Notes under the pieces: model-generated
The model's database searches: none
Seen by the model: the letters and a program-made list of their open reading frames with translations, nothing else
Told to the model about the DNA's origin: nothing
Program-made: the position numbers and the translations under genes
Assembly: GCF_018919395.1 (NCBI RefSeq)
Contig: NZ_JAHLME010000001.1
Location: 62,001-126,000 of the forward strand
DNA from: Geomonas azotofigens
Lineage (GTDB): Bacteria; Desulfobacterota; Desulfuromonadia; Geobacterales; Geobacteraceae
Direction of reading: 5' to 3'
DNA: 64,000 nt
Shown here: positions 24,202 to 34,862 of the stretch, piece after piece
Position numbering within the stretch: position 1 is the first letter of the stretch
Layout: each line of letters opens with the position of its first letter

Positions 24202-24960
24202 ATGAAAAGAGGGATGATCTGTCTGGCACTTGTCGCATCGATGGTTCTCGGTGGCACCGCCATGGGTGAAGAGATCAAGGCGGGGGGCGGCGGCGCTCCC
24301 ATCGATGGCTATCTGAAACCGGTGAAGGAGCCCTTCGAAAAAAGCACCGGCATCACCCTGAACCTCAACTTCAGCAGCGCCACCCTCGCCTTCAAGCAAC
24401 TGGTGGCGGGCGAACTCGACCTCTCCACCGCCGGGCTGGCCTACGCCGACCTTTTGAAGACCGCCAAGAAAGAGAACATCGAGGTCGCCGACCCGTCCAC
24501 CTACGTCGCCACCGAGATCGGCGCCAGCAAGATCTACACGGTGACCCACAAGGACAACCCGGTCTCCGCGCTCACCCTGGACCAGTTGAAGGGGATCTTC
24601 ACCGGCAAGATCACCAACTGGAAAGAGGTGGGAGGCAACGACGCCCCGATCCTGATCGTGCTTTCCTCGATCAACCCCGCGACCAACGCCGCTTTCAAGA
24701 AGCTCGCCCTTGGCGACGCCCCGTTCGCCGCCGACGTGGTCGACGCGGGACGGTTCGAGGACGTGCGCGAGAAAGTCGCCGCCAACCCGGAGGCCATCGC
24801 CTTCGGCCCGGTGACCATGCTCGACGCCACCATCAAGACCGTGAAGACCCCGGACGTCGCGCGGCCGGTCATCGTGATCACCAAGGGGGCTCCCTCTCCC
24901 AAGGTGCAGAAGCTGATCTCCTTCATCAAGGGAGAGGGGCAACACTACATCAGGCAGTAA
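24202..24960 (+). CDS. PstS-like periplasmic substrate-binding protein 2
   Basis: A 252-residue paralogue of the preceding gene, with a signal peptide ([20 protein letters not shown]) and the same order of motifs ([48 protein letters not shown]). The start at 24202 is favoured by CAGGAGGGG; an upstream ATG at 24142 lacks a site and would bury the signal peptide. It ends 43 bases before the second chemoreceptor, so both binding proteins probably serve that receptor rather than transport. Confidence 0.85.
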   Translation: MKRGMICLALVASMVLGGTAMGEEIKAGGGGAPIDGYLKPVKEPFEKSTGITLNLNFSSATLAFKQLVAGELDLSTAGLAYADLLKTAKKENIEVADPSTYVATEIGASKIYTVTHKDNPVSALTLDQLKGIFTGKITNWKEVGGNDAPILIVLSSINPATNAAFKKLALGDAPFAADVVDAGRFEDVREKVAANPEAIAFGPVTMLDATIKTVKTPDVARPVIVITKGAPSPKVQKLISFIKGEGQHYIRQ

Positions 24961-25003
24961 ACCGACCGCCGTTTTCCCAGCGCCCACAGATCGGAGCAAT
25001 CGC

Positions 25004-27454
25004 ATGACCATCAAGACCAAGCTGACCCTGAACGTTGTCACCGTCATCCTGATCGTCGCCGGAGTCGCCATCGCCAGCATCGTCGGCATGCGCTTTGTCG
25101 ACAGCAAGCTCCAGGACCTCACCCAGCGCAGCACCCCCTTCCAGATGAGGACGGTGGAGTTCCAACGTCAGATCCAGGAGGCGACGGCCGACCTGATCAA
25201 GGCGAGCGCATCCCGAAACCGCAACGAGTTCGAGGCGAGCAGGACCGAGGCCGAAAAGTCGCTCGCCCTGGTCGAGAAGGGCCAGGGGGCGCTGCAGGCG
25301 CTCTCGGGCGACATGAAGCTCGAGGCGCACCAGGCGCTGACCGGCATAGCGGGCGAGATCTTCACGGTCACCAGGGGCAAGCTCAAGGCCGAGGAGGACG
25401 CGGCGGCGGCCAACAAGGCCATCACCGACCGGATGCGGGAGGCCACGGCGCGACTGAAGGAGCTTGACGGCAAGATCAAGGGGCTGCAGTCGACCAGCTC
25501 CACCTCCTACAGCCGATCGGTGGTCGAAACCAAGGGGGTGTCGGACCGGGTGCGCAACGTGGAGGCGCTCAAGCTGACCCTGAAGGACTTCCACCTGGGG
25601 CTCATGGAGGTGAGCAAGGCGCAGAGCAAGAAGGGCGTCCTCATCTCGCAGGCCAAGTGCAACTCGGCCATGAACAAGGCGATGCAAAACGAGCTGGCTA
25701 AAAGCTCCGGCAGCATCCTGGCCGACCTCAAGTACCTAAACGGCAAGATAGCCCCCTTCGTCAAGGCGCAAGGGGCCGCGGTCGAGCCCGGCGCCACCGA
25801 CATCTCGGCGCGCGACCAGCTCTTCTCGGAAATCACCCAGAAGATGAACGCGGTGAACCTCGTGCTGGAGCAGGAGGCCGCCATGGCGGCGGACACCCTC
25901 TCCTCGGAAAGCCGCAAGCAATCCACCTACTTCAGCAATTCCACCGTGGCCACCGGGGTCATGGCCAGCAATTCCGAGCTCCTTTCGCTCGGGCTCAAGG
26001 TGGACGGGCTAGCCTCGCGCCTCTTCACCGCGGGGAGCGCGAAGGACGTCGACGCCGTCGAAGCGGAGTTGAACGGGATCTTCGCACGCATAGGCCAGGT
26101 GGACGCGCAGCTTGCCAAGTCCCTGACCAAGCTCAACGCGCGCGGCGAAACGGCCCTGCTGCGCCAGGCGGAGGGGGGGCTCGCCACCATCAGGGGGCTC
26201 CTCTTCGTCAAGGACGGGGTGCTCTCCAAGATACGCAACCGGCTCGACATGGAGGCCAAGGCGGCCACGGCCATGGGCAAGCTGCGCGAGATCGTCAAGC
26301 AGCAGGCCGAGAGTGGGGAGAAAACCGTGAGCGTCGCCCAGGTTGACCAGGAAAAGGCGATCACCACGGTGAACCGGATGGTCCGCTTCTCAACCCTGCT
26401 GATCGGCGCCATCAGCCTCGCCGCCGTCCTGTTCGGCATCATCTTCGGCATCTGGGTGTACCGCTCCATCTCCCGCCCGCTGGCCCAACTGCTCTCCGTA
26501 TCGCAGGCGGTGGCCAAGGGGGACCTCGGGGTCAACATCGAGAACAACAACGCCGACGAGGTCGGCAAGGTACAGTCGGCCATGGCCGAGATGGTGGACA
26601 ACCTCAGGGGGATGGTGGGCAAGATCAAGGACGCCACCCAGAGCCTCGCCAGCAGTTCCGAGGAGCTCTCTGCGACGGCGGTCGCGCTGGAGAAAGGGGC
26701 CGAGGAGCAGACGGCGCGCATCGACCAGTCGGCCACCGCCATGACCGAGATGACCCAGACCACCATGGAGGTGGCCCGAAATTCCAGCGACACCTCGGAC
26801 GCCGCCACCCAGATGAAGGGGATCGCGGAGCGGGGCAAGCAGGCGATGCAGGAAACCGCCCAGGAACTGGACCGCTTCGCCGATTCCGTGAAACAGGCGG
26901 CCGAGAAGGTGGAGTCGCTTGGGAAACAATCCGAGGAGATCAGCGACGTGGTCACCCTGATCAACGACATCGCCAACCAGACCAACCTGCTGGCGCTGAA
27001 CGCGGCCATCGAGGCGGCGCGCGCCGGCGAGCAGGGGCGCGGCTTCGCGGTCGTCGCCGACAACGTGCGGGAGCTTGCCGAGCGCACCAGCACCGCGACC
27101 CAGGAGATCTCCCAGACCGTCAAGACCATGCAAAGCAGCGTCAGGTCCTCGGTGGACTACATGCACGAGGAGCGGGAATCGGTGCAGAAGGTCCAGGGGC
27201 AGGTGCAGCAGACCCTGGTGGCGATCGGCGAGATCGTGACTTACGTCGAGCGGGTGGCGGACATGGTGCAGAGGATCGCCGTCGCCGCCGAGGAGCAGTC
27301 CTCAACCAGCGAGGAGGTATCCACGAACATGGAGGGGGTGCACGAGATCGCCAAGGAGCTCAGGAGTTCCTTCACCGACATCAGGCACTCCTCCGGGGGG
27401 CTGTCGCAGCTGGCCACGGAGCTCAACGGCATGGTCGGGTGGTTCAGGGTGTAG
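25004..27454 (+). CDS. Methyl-accepting chemotaxis protein 2, large sensory domain
   Basis: An 816-residue chemoreceptor. The first membrane helix is at about 8-30 ([20 protein letters not shown]). The unusually long helical periplasmic domain (about 31-455) is followed by a second helix ([20 protein letters not shown]), a HAMP domain and the signalling hairpin with [20 protein letters not shown]. The periplasmic part is about three times the length of a simple four-helix bundle, room enough to dock binding proteins. It is preceded by two PstS-like proteins in the same orientation. GATCGGAG serves as ribosome site. Confidence 0.94.
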   Translation: MTIKTKLTLNVVTVILIVAGVAIASIVGMRFVDSKLQDLTQRSTPFQMRTVEFQRQIQEATADLIKASASRNRNEFEASRTEAEKSLALVEKGQGALQALSGDMKLEAHQALTGIAGEIFTVTRGKLKAEEDAAAANKAITDRMREATARLKELDGKIKGLQSTSSTSYSRSVVETKGVSDRVRNVEALKLTLKDFHLGLMEVSKAQSKKGVLISQAKCNSAMNKAMQNELAKSSGSILADLKYLNGKIAPFVKAQGAAVEPGATDISARDQLFSEITQKMNAVNLVLEQEAAMAADTLSSESRKQSTYFSNSTVATGVMASNSELLSLGLKVDGLASRLFTAGSAKDVDAVEAELNGIFARIGQVDAQLAKSLTKLNARGETALLRQAEGGLATIRGLLFVKDGVLSKIRNRLDMEAKAATAMGKLREIVKQQAESGEKTVSVAQVDQEKAITTVNRMVRFSTLLIGAISLAAVLFGIIFGIWVYRSISRPLAQLLSVSQAVAKGDLGVNIENNNADEVGKVQSAMAEMVDNLRGMVGKIKDATQSLASSSEELSATAVALEKGAEEQTARIDQSATAMTEMTQTTMEVARNSSDTSDAATQMKGIAERGKQAMQETAQELDRFADSVKQAAEKVESLGKQSEEISDVVTLINDIANQTNLLALNAAIEAARAGEQGRGFAVVADNVRELAERTSTATQEISQTVKTMQSSVRSSVDYMHEERESVQKVQGQVQQTLVAIGEIVTYVERVADMVQRIAVAAEEQSSTSEEVSTNMEGVHEIAKELRSSFTDIRHSSGGLSQLATELNGMVGWFRV

Positions 27455-27538
27455 GCGCTCTTTTTTATTATAGTTATCGCGTCCCGCACTCTGATGATAT
27501 ATACTCGTCCGGGTAATTCATGAGGGGACCGGAGTCGG

Positions 27539-28213
27539 ATGCGCATCCTGATCATCGAAGACGAGCAAAAGGCCGCCAATTACCTGAAGAAGGGGCTCAC
27601 GGAAAACGGGTTCAGTGTCGACATCGCCAACGACGGCGAGGACGGCCTGCACCTGGCCATGACCGAGCGCTACGACCTGATCATCCTGGACGTGATGCTC
27701 CCGGTGAAGGGCGGCTGGGCCATCATCCAGGAACTGCGGGAGGGGGGCAACGACGTCCCGGTCATCTTCCTGTCGGCGCGCGACGCGGTGCACGACCGGG
27801 TGCACGGCCTGGAACTGGGCGCCGACGACTACCTGGTGAAGCCCTACGCCTTCTCGGAGCTCTTGGCCCGGATCAGGATCATCCTGCGCCGCCACCCCCT
27901 GCAGCAGTCCGAGGTCATGAAGCTTGCCGACCTGGAGCTGGACCTGGTCCGGCACAAGGCCCGACGCGGCGGACAATCCCTCGACCTCACCGTGAAGGAG
28001 TTCCAGCTGCTGGCCCTCATGCTCAGGCGCCGCGGCGAGGTCCTCTCCCGCACCACCATCTCCGAGCAGGTCTGGGGCATCAATTTCGACAGCGACACCA
28101 ACGTGGTCGACGTGGCCATCAGGAGGTTGAGAAAGAAGGTGGACGACCCCTTCCCCTTGAAGCTCATCCACACCATCAGGGGGGTCGGCTATGTCCTCGA
28201 CGAGACGGCCTGA
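27539..28213 (+). CDS. OmpR-family response regulator, CusR/CopR type
   Basis: A 224-residue DNA-binding regulator. The receiver domain (1-120) has the acidic pair in IIEDEQ, phospho-acceptor Asp51 (IILDVMLP) and the Lys in YLVKPYAF. The winged-helix output domain (about 130-222) ends with [12 protein letters not shown]. It is co-transcribed with the sensor kinase gene, which starts 23 bases before its stop. Metal-type CusR/CopR regulation is suggested by overall resemblance; no efflux genes are adjacent, so the signal is unknown. Confidence 0.9.
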   Translation: MRILIIEDEQKAANYLKKGLTENGFSVDIANDGEDGLHLAMTERYDLIILDVMLPVKGGWAIIQELREGGNDVPVIFLSARDAVHDRVHGLELGADDYLVKPYAFSELLARIRIILRRHPLQQSEVMKLADLELDLVRHKARRGGQSLDLTVKEFQLLALMLRRRGEVLSRTTISEQVWGINFDSDTNVVDVAIRRLRKKVDDPFPLKLIHTIRGVGYVLDETA

Positions 28214-29630
28214 CCTCCCGCGTTCCACCTCCATCACGGCCCGCCTGCTCGGCTTCTACCTGGTCACCACCCTGCTGATCCTTCTGTGCACCAACTGGTT
28301 CCAGTTCAAGGCCCTTTCCAAGGACCTCGACTTCGAGGACAACGACTTCCTGGTGGAGCGCATCGTGACGCTGCGCGCCATCGTCGCCCGCCACCCGGAC
28401 GCCCTGAGGGACCAGATCCCGGTGAACCGGCCGGGGCAGCCGAAACGGCACCTGGTGCGGGTCCAGGACGCCGAGGGGCGCACCCTGATGCAGTCCCCGG
28501 AGATGGCGGGGCTGGCGGTGGAGCTGTTTCCCCCCGCGGTGACCAGCGCCGAGAAGGTCGGGCGCGGGCGCAAGTACCGTGCGCCGGACCGCAAGCGCTA
28601 CCTCCTGAACGCCGGCTGGGCCGGGCGCGGCGACGATCCGCACCACCGCCTGATCCAGGTCGCCCTGGACATCACCGACGAGGACGCGCTGATGTCCAAG
28701 TACCTGGTGCGGACCGGCCTGTCCGTGGTGACCGGGCTGTTCCTGGCGGCGCTTCTGGGGGTGACCATAACCCGGCGGGGCCTGCGCCCCCTGCAGGAGA
28801 TGGCGGACAAGGTGGCGCAGATCACCGAGGCCGACCTGCACCAGCGCATCCGGACGGCGAACTGGCCGCGCGAACTGGACCAGCTCACCGTGGCGCTGGA
28901 CGCCATGCTCGGGAGGCTCGAGGAATCCTTCGCCCGCCTCTCCGAGTTCTCCGCCAACCTGGCCCACGAGCTGCGCACCCCGATCAACAACCTGCGCGGC
29001 GAGGCCGAGGTGGCGCTGTCGCGGGCCCGCTCCGAGGACGAGTACCGCCGCATCATCGAGTCGGCCATCGAGGAGTACGAGCGGCTCTCCCGCATGGTGG
29101 GAGACATCCTGTTCCTGGCGCGGCCGGACCGGGCCTACCAGCCGGTCCTCGTCGACGCGCGGATCGAGGTGGAGCGGCTGGCGGAGTACTACGGCAACCT
29201 GGCCGACGAGCAGCACACCGCGATCGTGGTCGAGGGGGACGGGAAGGTGAGCGTCGACCCCAACCTGTTCCAGCGCGCCGTGGGCAACCTGATCTCCAAC
29301 GCCCTGCACTACGGTTCGCAATTCGGCCGGATCACGGTGAAGCTGCGCCAGACCGAGGAGGGGGGGCTGAACCTCGCCGTCGAGGACAGCGGCATGGGGG
29401 TTGACCCCGCCGAACTCCCCCGCGTCTTCGACCGGTTCTACCGCTCGCCGCAGGCGCGCCAGATCTACAACCAGGGGAGCGGCCTCGGCCTGGCGATCGT
29501 GCGATCCATCATGAACCTGCACGGCGGCAGCGCCTCGGTGGCGAGCCAACCCGGCGAGGGGACCGTGGTTACGTTGCGTTTCCCGCCACCCGCGCGGGGG
29601 GAGACAGGAGCATCCGTTGTCCAAAGCTGA
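28191..29630 (+). CDS. Sensor histidine kinase, CusS-like
   Basis: A 479-residue membrane kinase. Two membrane helices (about 17-34 and 174-193) bracket a periplasmic domain of about 140 residues. Then follow HAMP, HisKA with His259 ([16 protein letters not shown]) and a HATPase domain ([18 protein letters not shown]). It begins inside the 3' end of the regulator gene and forms its cognate pair. The periplasmic domain is strongly basic ([18 protein letters not shown]). The signal is not evident. Confidence 0.9.
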   Translation: MSSTRRPDLPRSTSITARLLGFYLVTTLLILLCTNWFQFKALSKDLDFEDNDFLVERIVTLRAIVARHPDALRDQIPVNRPGQPKRHLVRVQDAEGRTLMQSPEMAGLAVELFPPAVTSAEKVGRGRKYRAPDRKRYLLNAGWAGRGDDPHHRLIQVALDITDEDALMSKYLVRTGLSVVTGLFLAALLGVTITRRGLRPLQEMADKVAQITEADLHQRIRTANWPRELDQLTVALDAMLGRLEESFARLSEFSANLAHELRTPINNLRGEAEVALSRARSEDEYRRIIESAIEEYERLSRMVGDILFLARPDRAYQPVLVDARIEVERLAEYYGNLADEQHTAIVVEGDGKVSVDPNLFQRAVGNLISNALHYGSQFGRITVKLRQTEEGGLNLAVEDSGMGVDPAELPRVFDRFYRSPQARQIYNQGSGLGLAIVRSIMNLHGGSASVASQPGEGTVVTLRFPPPARGETGASVVQS

Positions 29631-31875
29631 GAAAACGACATCGCGGGACATCCCGCCGGAGGTAAACCGCCCCGACGCGCAGCCGTTCAGGATCCAGGCC
29701 GCGCGCATCGTGGCCATCTACGCGCTGTTCGGCCTGGCCTGGATCTACGGCTCGGACCTGGTCATCGACCTGCTCATCGACGACAAGGCGACCCTGGTGC
29801 GGATCGCGGTGGCCAAGGGCTTCGCCTTCATCATCTGCACGGCGACCCTGCTCTACTTCCTGATCAACCGCCTGCTGGGCCAGCTCGCCGCCGTGGACGC
29901 CAAACGCCTGGAGAGCCTGGCGGGCCTCGAACAGAAAAACGCCCACCTGAGACTGTTCTTCGAGGCGGCGCCGGCATCGCTGGCCATGTTCGACCGCGAC
30001 ATGCGCTATCTCCAGGTGAGCCGCCGCTGGCTCTCCATGTACGGCCTGGGCGAGCGCGACCTGGTGGGGCTGTCGCACTACGAGGTCTTCCCCGAGGTCC
30101 CCGAGCGCTGGAAAGAGTTCCACCGCCGCGGCCTCGCCGGTGAGACCTTGCGGGAAGAGGCGGATCTCTTCGTGCGCGCCGACGGCTCGCAGCAGTACGT
30201 CAGGTGGGAGATCCGCCCCTGGTATGACGCCGCCGGCGCGGTGGGCGGCATCGTCATCTTCACCGAGGACATCACCGAGCGGATGATGTTCGAAAGCGCG
30301 CTGAGCGCCAACGAACGCTTCCTGCGCCTGTTGACCGACGAATTGCCGGGCCTGGTCGGCTACTGGAACAGCGACCTCACCTGCGGCTTCGCCAACAGGA
30401 CCTACCGGGAGTGGTTCGGAAAGAACTCCGAGGAGATCATCGGGACGGGGATGCGCGAACTGCTGGGGGAACAGCTCTTCACCCAGAACGAGGCGCAGGT
30501 GCTCGGGGCCCTGGCGGGAGAGCCGCAGCATTTCCAGAGGACCCTGGTGAAAAGGGACGGCGAGGTGGCCCACGTCTGGTCCCACTACATACCCGACGTG
30601 GTGGACGGGCACACCCGCGGCTTCTACGTCCTGGTCTCCGACGTCACGGAACTGAAGCGGGGCGAGGAGCAACGGCAGCGCCTGGAGAACCAGCTGCAGC
30701 AGGCCCAGAAGATGGAATCGGTGGGGAGGCTCGCCGGGGGCGTCGCGCACGACTTCAACAACCTGCTCACCGTCATCCTCGGGCTGGCGCAACTTGCCAT
30801 GCGGGAACTGGGACCCGGGCACCCAACCCTGGTGAGGCTGGAGGGGATCCGGCAGGCGGCGGAGAAATCGGCGGCGCTGACCAGCCAGCTGCTCGGCTTC
30901 GCCAGGAAGCAGACCATCGCCCCGAAGGTCCTGGACCTCAACTCATGCGTCGAGGAGATGCTGAAGATGCTGAAGCGACTGGTGGGAGAGGATATCGATC
31001 TCGCCTGGAGCCCGGGACGTGAGCTTTGGAAGGTGCGCATGGATCCCTCGCAGCTGGACCAGATCCTGGCCAACCTCTGCGTCAACGCCCGCGACGCCAT
31101 CGCCGACGTCGGCAAGATCACCATCGAGACCGGCAACGTCAGCTTCGACGCCCGGTATTGCAACGCGCACTTCGACTTCGTCCCCGGCGACTACGTCCTC
31201 TTGGCGGTGAGCGACGACGGCTGCGGCATGGACCAGGAGACCCTGGCCCAGATCTTCGAGCCGTTCTTCTCCACCAAGGAGGTGGGGAGGGGCACCGGGC
31301 TGGGGCTCGCCACCATCTACGGCATCGTGAAGCAGAACAACGGCTTCATCAACACCTACAGCGAGCCCGGCGAAGGGAGCACCTTCAAGATCTACCTGCC
31401 ACGGCACGCCGAGGAGGGGGTGCGGGCGCTGCCCGAGCCGGTCGCGGCGCCGGTTCAAGGGGGGAGCGAGACCATCCTGCTGGTCGAGGACGAGCCGAGT
31501 ATCCTCAGCGTCGCGGTGTCGCTTTTGACCCTGCAGGGCTACCACGTGCTGCCGGCTTCCAAGCCGGCGGACGCGCTGGACATCGCGCGGCGGCACCGCG
31601 ACCGGATCGACCTGGTGGTGACCGACGTGGTGATGCCGGAGATGAACGGCAGGGACCTGGTGCGCCGGCTGCTCCCCTTCTGCCCGAAGGTGAAGTGCCT
31701 CTACATGTCGGGCTACACCGCCAACGTCATCGCCCACCACGGCGTGCTGGACCAGGGGGTCAACTTCATCTCCAAACCCTTCACCATGAACGACCTGGCG
31801 GCGAAGGTGCGCTCGGTGCTGGACTCCGGGGAAGCGGGGCTGGCCGCCGCTCCCCCCCCGCTTCCGGAAGCGTAG
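29617..31875 (+). CDS. PAS-domain hybrid histidine kinase with C-terminal receiver
   Basis: A 752-residue protein starting at TTG (GACAGGAG upstream) and overlapping the previous gene by 14 bases. Two membrane helices at about 30-52 and 62-84 are followed by two PAS domains (about 110-225 and 235-345), an NtrB-type HisKA with His378 (AGGVAHDFNNLLTVILG), a HATPase domain (GTGLGLATIYGIVKQ) and a receiver domain with VTDVVMPEMNG. The terminal receiver is typical of phosphorelay or feedback control. Together with the two upstream genes it makes a three-gene signalling operon. Confidence 0.92.
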   Translation: MSKAEKTTSRDIPPEVNRPDAQPFRIQAARIVAIYALFGLAWIYGSDLVIDLLIDDKATLVRIAVAKGFAFIICTATLLYFLINRLLGQLAAVDAKRLESLAGLEQKNAHLRLFFEAAPASLAMFDRDMRYLQVSRRWLSMYGLGERDLVGLSHYEVFPEVPERWKEFHRRGLAGETLREEADLFVRADGSQQYVRWEIRPWYDAAGAVGGIVIFTEDITERMMFESALSANERFLRLLTDELPGLVGYWNSDLTCGFANRTYREWFGKNSEEIIGTGMRELLGEQLFTQNEAQVLGALAGEPQHFQRTLVKRDGEVAHVWSHYIPDVVDGHTRGFYVLVSDVTELKRGEEQRQRLENQLQQAQKMESVGRLAGGVAHDFNNLLTVILGLAQLAMRELGPGHPTLVRLEGIRQAAEKSAALTSQLLGFARKQTIAPKVLDLNSCVEEMLKMLKRLVGEDIDLAWSPGRELWKVRMDPSQLDQILANLCVNARDAIADVGKITIETGNVSFDARYCNAHFDFVPGDYVLLAVSDDGCGMDQETLAQIFEPFFSTKEVGRGTGLGLATIYGIVKQNNGFINTYSEPGEGSTFKIYLPRHAEEGVRALPEPVAAPVQGGSETILLVEDEPSILSVAVSLLTLQGYHVLPASKPADALDIARRHRDRIDLVVTDVVMPEMNGRDLVRRLLPFCPKVKCLYMSGYTANVIAHHGVLDQGVNFISKPFTMNDLAAKVRSVLDSGEAGLAAAPPPLPEA

Positions 31876-31890
31876 TGTTTCCGCCGCGCG

Positions 31891-31910
31891 GAGATGACAA
31901 AAATGTCATC
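31891..31910 (+). other. Short hairpin before the sulfatase-like gene
   Basis: AGATGACA and TGTCATCT pair across AAAA. It follows the hybrid kinase stop and could be a weak terminator or leader hairpin. Confidence 0.4.
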
Positions 31911-31987
31911 TTCCTGCAATGCAACCGCAAGGGGCGCCGCTGTAGTATGGTGGGCGCTTTACCATCAGAACGTTAAGAGGTTTGTCT

Positions 31988-33889
31988 ATGCCGCAACGCC
32001 GACTGGGCCTGGTTGCCTTCGTCTCCTGTACCTTCCTCGCAGTTTCCACAGCCGTCCGCTTCATGCTGATGGCCATGACTCCCAAAGGAGCCGGACTCAA
32101 GCTCTCGCTGATCCTGAAGGCGGCCGCGACCGGGTTCTACTTCGACCTGGCCACGCTCGCCTACGCCATCGTGCCGCTGGCGCTCTACCTGATCCTGGTC
32201 CCGCGCCGGATGGCCACGCACCGCTGGCACCTGTGGCTGGTGCGGATCCTCTTCGCCCTGTTGGTCGCAGTGCTCATCTTCGACGTCTGCGCTGAGTTCA
32301 TCTTCTTCGACGAGTTCGGCACCCGCTTCAACTTCATCGCCATCGACTACCTGGTCTACACCCAGGAGGTGGTGGGCAACATCCGCGAGTCGTACCCGCT
32401 GACGGCGATCTTCTCCGGCATCGGCGCGGTCGCCGCCGCGATTTCCTGGGCGCTCAGAAAACCGCTGGCCCGCGGGGCGGAGCTGACCTTCAACGGCGCC
32501 TACCACCGCACCGGGTTCCTGCTCCTGCTGCCGGTCGTGCTCTCCTACGGCGTGGTCAACATCTCCCAGTCCGCCATCTCGAAGAACAACTACGCCAACG
32601 AGATCGCCGGCAACGGGGTCTACAACCTGTTCGCCGCCTTCATCAACAACGAGCTCCCCTTCACCAGGTTCTACCGCACGCTGCCGCAGAACCAGGTCAA
32701 CGCGCGACTGCGGACCCTGGTCGCCGAGAGGAACAACAGCTTCGTCGATCCCAAGTCCGAGCGCTTCACCCGCACCATCCACGGCGAGGGGCCGGAAAAG
32801 CACCTGAACGTGGTGGTGGTGATCGAGGAGAGCCTTTCGGCCGAGTACCTGGGCGCCTTCGGCAACACCAAGGGGCTGACCCCGAACCTGGACCGCCTGG
32901 CCTCCCAGTCGTTGTTCTTCACCAACCTCTACGCCAACGGCACCCGTACCGTGCGCGGCCTCGAGGCGCTCACCCTCTCGGTCCCCCCGCTCCCCGGCAC
33001 CTCCATCGTGAAGCGCCCGAACAACGGCGGCTTCCGCTCCTGGGGCGAGATCATGAACGCGAAGGGGTACCAGTCCAAGTACATCTACGCCGGGCACGGC
33101 TACTTCGACAACATGAACGCCTTCTTCTCGGCCAACGGCTACTCCATCGTGGACCGCACCGACTTCACCAAGGACGAGATCTCCTTCGCCAACGTCTGGG
33201 GGGTGTGCGACGAGGACCTGTTCCGCAAGGTGATCAAGGAGGGGACCAAGTCCTACGAGGCTGGCAAGCCCTTCTTCTCCATGGTGATGACCACCTCCAA
33301 CCACCGCCCCTTCACCTATCCCGCCGGAAGGATCGACATCCCGGCCAAGAAGGGTCGTAACGGCGGGGTGAAATACGCCGACTACGCCATCGGGCGGCTG
33401 ATCGCCGAGTCGAGCGGCAAGCCGTGGTTCAAGGACACCATCTTCGTCATCGTCGCCGACCACTGCGCCGGCAGCGCCGGCAAGGCCGACATCCCGATCA
33501 AGAAGTACGAGATCCCGCTGCTGGTCTACTCCCCGGCGCACATCAAGCCGGCCCGGATCGACAGGATGATGAGCCAGATCGACGTCGCCCCCACCGTGCT
33601 CGGCCTGATGAACATGAGCTACCAGAGCGACTTCCTGGGGCGCGACGCCCTCAAGGATTCCGGCCAGCCGCCGCGCGCGTTCATCTCGACCTACCAGAAA
33701 CTGGGCTACCTGACCGAGAACGAGCTCCTGGTCCTGGGGCCGCGCCAATACGCGGCACAGTACAAGGTGGACCGCAAGACCGGCGACGCCAAGAACGAGC
33801 CCGTCAGCGACGGGATGCTGGCCGACATGCTGGCCTACTACCAGGGTGCGGACTACCTGTACCAGCACAGGCTGAACCGGATCCGCTAG
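31988..33889 (+). CDS. LTA synthase/MdoB-like sulfatase-fold membrane phosphotransferase
   Basis: A 633-residue protein with four or five N-terminal membrane helices (about 1-190) and a large periplasmic alkaline-phosphatase/sulfatase-fold domain. The fold is marked by VVVVIEESLSAEYLGAFGN (metal-ligand Glu), the nucleophile Thr in NGTRTVRGLEAL, and later FVIVADHCAG. In Gram-negatives this family modifies membrane-derived glucans or lipid headgroups with phosphoglycerol or phosphoethanolamine. The ATG at 31988 follows AAGAGG; a TTG two codons earlier is possible. The precise donor is unknown. Confidence 0.88.
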   Translation: MPQRRLGLVAFVSCTFLAVSTAVRFMLMAMTPKGAGLKLSLILKAAATGFYFDLATLAYAIVPLALYLILVPRRMATHRWHLWLVRILFALLVAVLIFDVCAEFIFFDEFGTRFNFIAIDYLVYTQEVVGNIRESYPLTAIFSGIGAVAAAISWALRKPLARGAELTFNGAYHRTGFLLLLPVVLSYGVVNISQSAISKNNYANEIAGNGVYNLFAAFINNELPFTRFYRTLPQNQVNARLRTLVAERNNSFVDPKSERFTRTIHGEGPEKHLNVVVVIEESLSAEYLGAFGNTKGLTPNLDRLASQSLFFTNLYANGTRTVRGLEALTLSVPPLPGTSIVKRPNNGGFRSWGEIMNAKGYQSKYIYAGHGYFDNMNAFFSANGYSIVDRTDFTKDEISFANVWGVCDEDLFRKVIKEGTKSYEAGKPFFSMVMTTSNHRPFTYPAGRIDIPAKKGRNGGVKYADYAIGRLIAESSGKPWFKDTIFVIVADHCAGSAGKADIPIKKYEIPLLVYSPAHIKPARIDRMMSQIDVAPTVLGLMNMSYQSDFLGRDALKDSGQPPRAFISTYQKLGYLTENELLVLGPRQYAAQYKVDRKTGDAKNEPVSDGMLADMLAYYQGADYLYQHRLNRIR

Positions 33890-33932
33890 GACCGGGACGG
33901 CAACAGCCGGAACAACAGTACTCCGGAACAAC

Positions 33933-33973
33933 AAACGGGACGCAGCCACATCGGCCGCGTCCCGTTTTGTTTA
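33933..33973. terminator. Bidirectional terminator
   Basis: AAACGGGACGC and GCGTCCCGTTT pair across about 13 bases, followed by TGTTT. It lies between convergent genes. Confidence 0.85.
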
Positions 33974-33990
33974 TGGGGGTGTCCGTCCCA

Positions 33991-34015
33991 ATTCCCTCTC
34001 CGGAGGGAGAGGGAA
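33991..34015. repeat. GC-rich repeat fragment, family C
   Basis: CCCTCTCCGGAGGGAGAGGG, a short self-complementary version of the family C element. Confidence 0.55.
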
Positions 34016-34024
34016 AAACCATGG

Positions 34025-34786
34025 CTAGTCCTCGTAGATCATCTTCCTGGTCATGCCGCCGTCGACCACGAAATTCTGGCCGGTGATGAACCCGGCGCGC
34101 GGCGACGCGAGATAGAGCACCATCTCGGCGACGTCCTCGGCGCGGCCGACCCGTCCCGCGGGGTGTTGCCGGTGGTCCGCCGGGCGCAGTTCGGCCTCGT
34201 CGCCGTTGTGGATCCACCCGGGGCTCACGCAGTTGACCCGGATCTCGGGCCCGAGGCTCATGGCGAGGGCGTGGGTGAGGGCCACGACGCCCCCCTTGCT
34301 GGCGGAGTAGGCCTCGGTGTCGGGCTCTGACTGGAGCGCGCGGGTGGAGGCGATGTTGACGATGCTGCCGCGGCTCTGTTTTAGATGCGGGACCGCGTGC
34401 TTGCCGCAGAGAAAGACGCCGGTCAGGTTGGTGCCGATGACGCGGTTCCACGCTGAGAGCGAAAGCTCGTGTACGGGCGCGGCGTGGGCCCGGGCCAGCG
34501 CCGCGTTGTTCACCAGCAGGTCCAGCCGCCCGAAGCGCGCCAGCACCCGGGCAATCATCTGCTGTACCGAGGGCTCGTCCGCGACATCCGCCTCAAGCGC
34601 CAGGACCGCGTCCGGGGCGCCGAGCGCTGTCGCCGCTTCGGCAACCGCCGCGCCGTCTATGTCCGCCAGCGCCACCGCATACCCTTCCGCCAGCAGCCGC
34701 TGCGCGATCCCCCTGCCGATCCCCCGCGCCGCACCCGTCACCAGCGCCACCAGCCTCTGCTCAGCCTGTGCCATGTCGATCTCCAT
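34025..34786 (-). CDS. Short-chain dehydrogenase/reductase
   Basis: A 253-residue classical SDR. The NAD(P)-binding TGAARGIGRGIA is at about residue 16, followed by the structural NNA motif (LLVNNAALA), catalytic Ser in IASTRA, and Tyr-x-x-x-Lys as YSASKGG. An Asp at the end of the second strand (ALADIDG) suggests NAD preference. The ATG at 34786 follows AGGA; an internal ATG four codons later with GGAG is equally plausible. The substrate cannot be inferred. It is an isolated gene divergent from the RNA at 34862. Confidence 0.9.
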   Translation of the reverse strand: MEIDMAQAEQRLVALVTGAARGIGRGIAQRLLAEGYAVALADIDGAAVAEAATALGAPDAVLALEADVADEPSVQQMIARVLARFGRLDLLVNNAALARAHAAPVHELSLSAWNRVIGTNLTGVFLCGKHAVPHLKQSRGSIVNIASTRALQSEPDTEAYSASKGGVVALTHALAMSLGPEIRVNCVSPGWIHNGDEAELRPADHRQHPAGRVGRAEDVAEMVLYLASPRAGFITGQNFVVDGGMTRKMIYED

Positions 34787-34851
34787 CCAAAGTTCCTGCA
34801 ACAGGCTCAGAATTTACAACAGCGCTGGCATCTTAGCAAAGGGAAACAAGG

Positions 34852-34857
34852 TATAAT
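34852..34857 (+). promoter_or_regulatory. -10 box for the putative structured RNA
   Basis: A perfect TATAAT, 150-350 bases upstream of larB. No convincing -35 hexamer is visible. Confidence 0.5.
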
Positions 34858-34862
34858 CAGCG

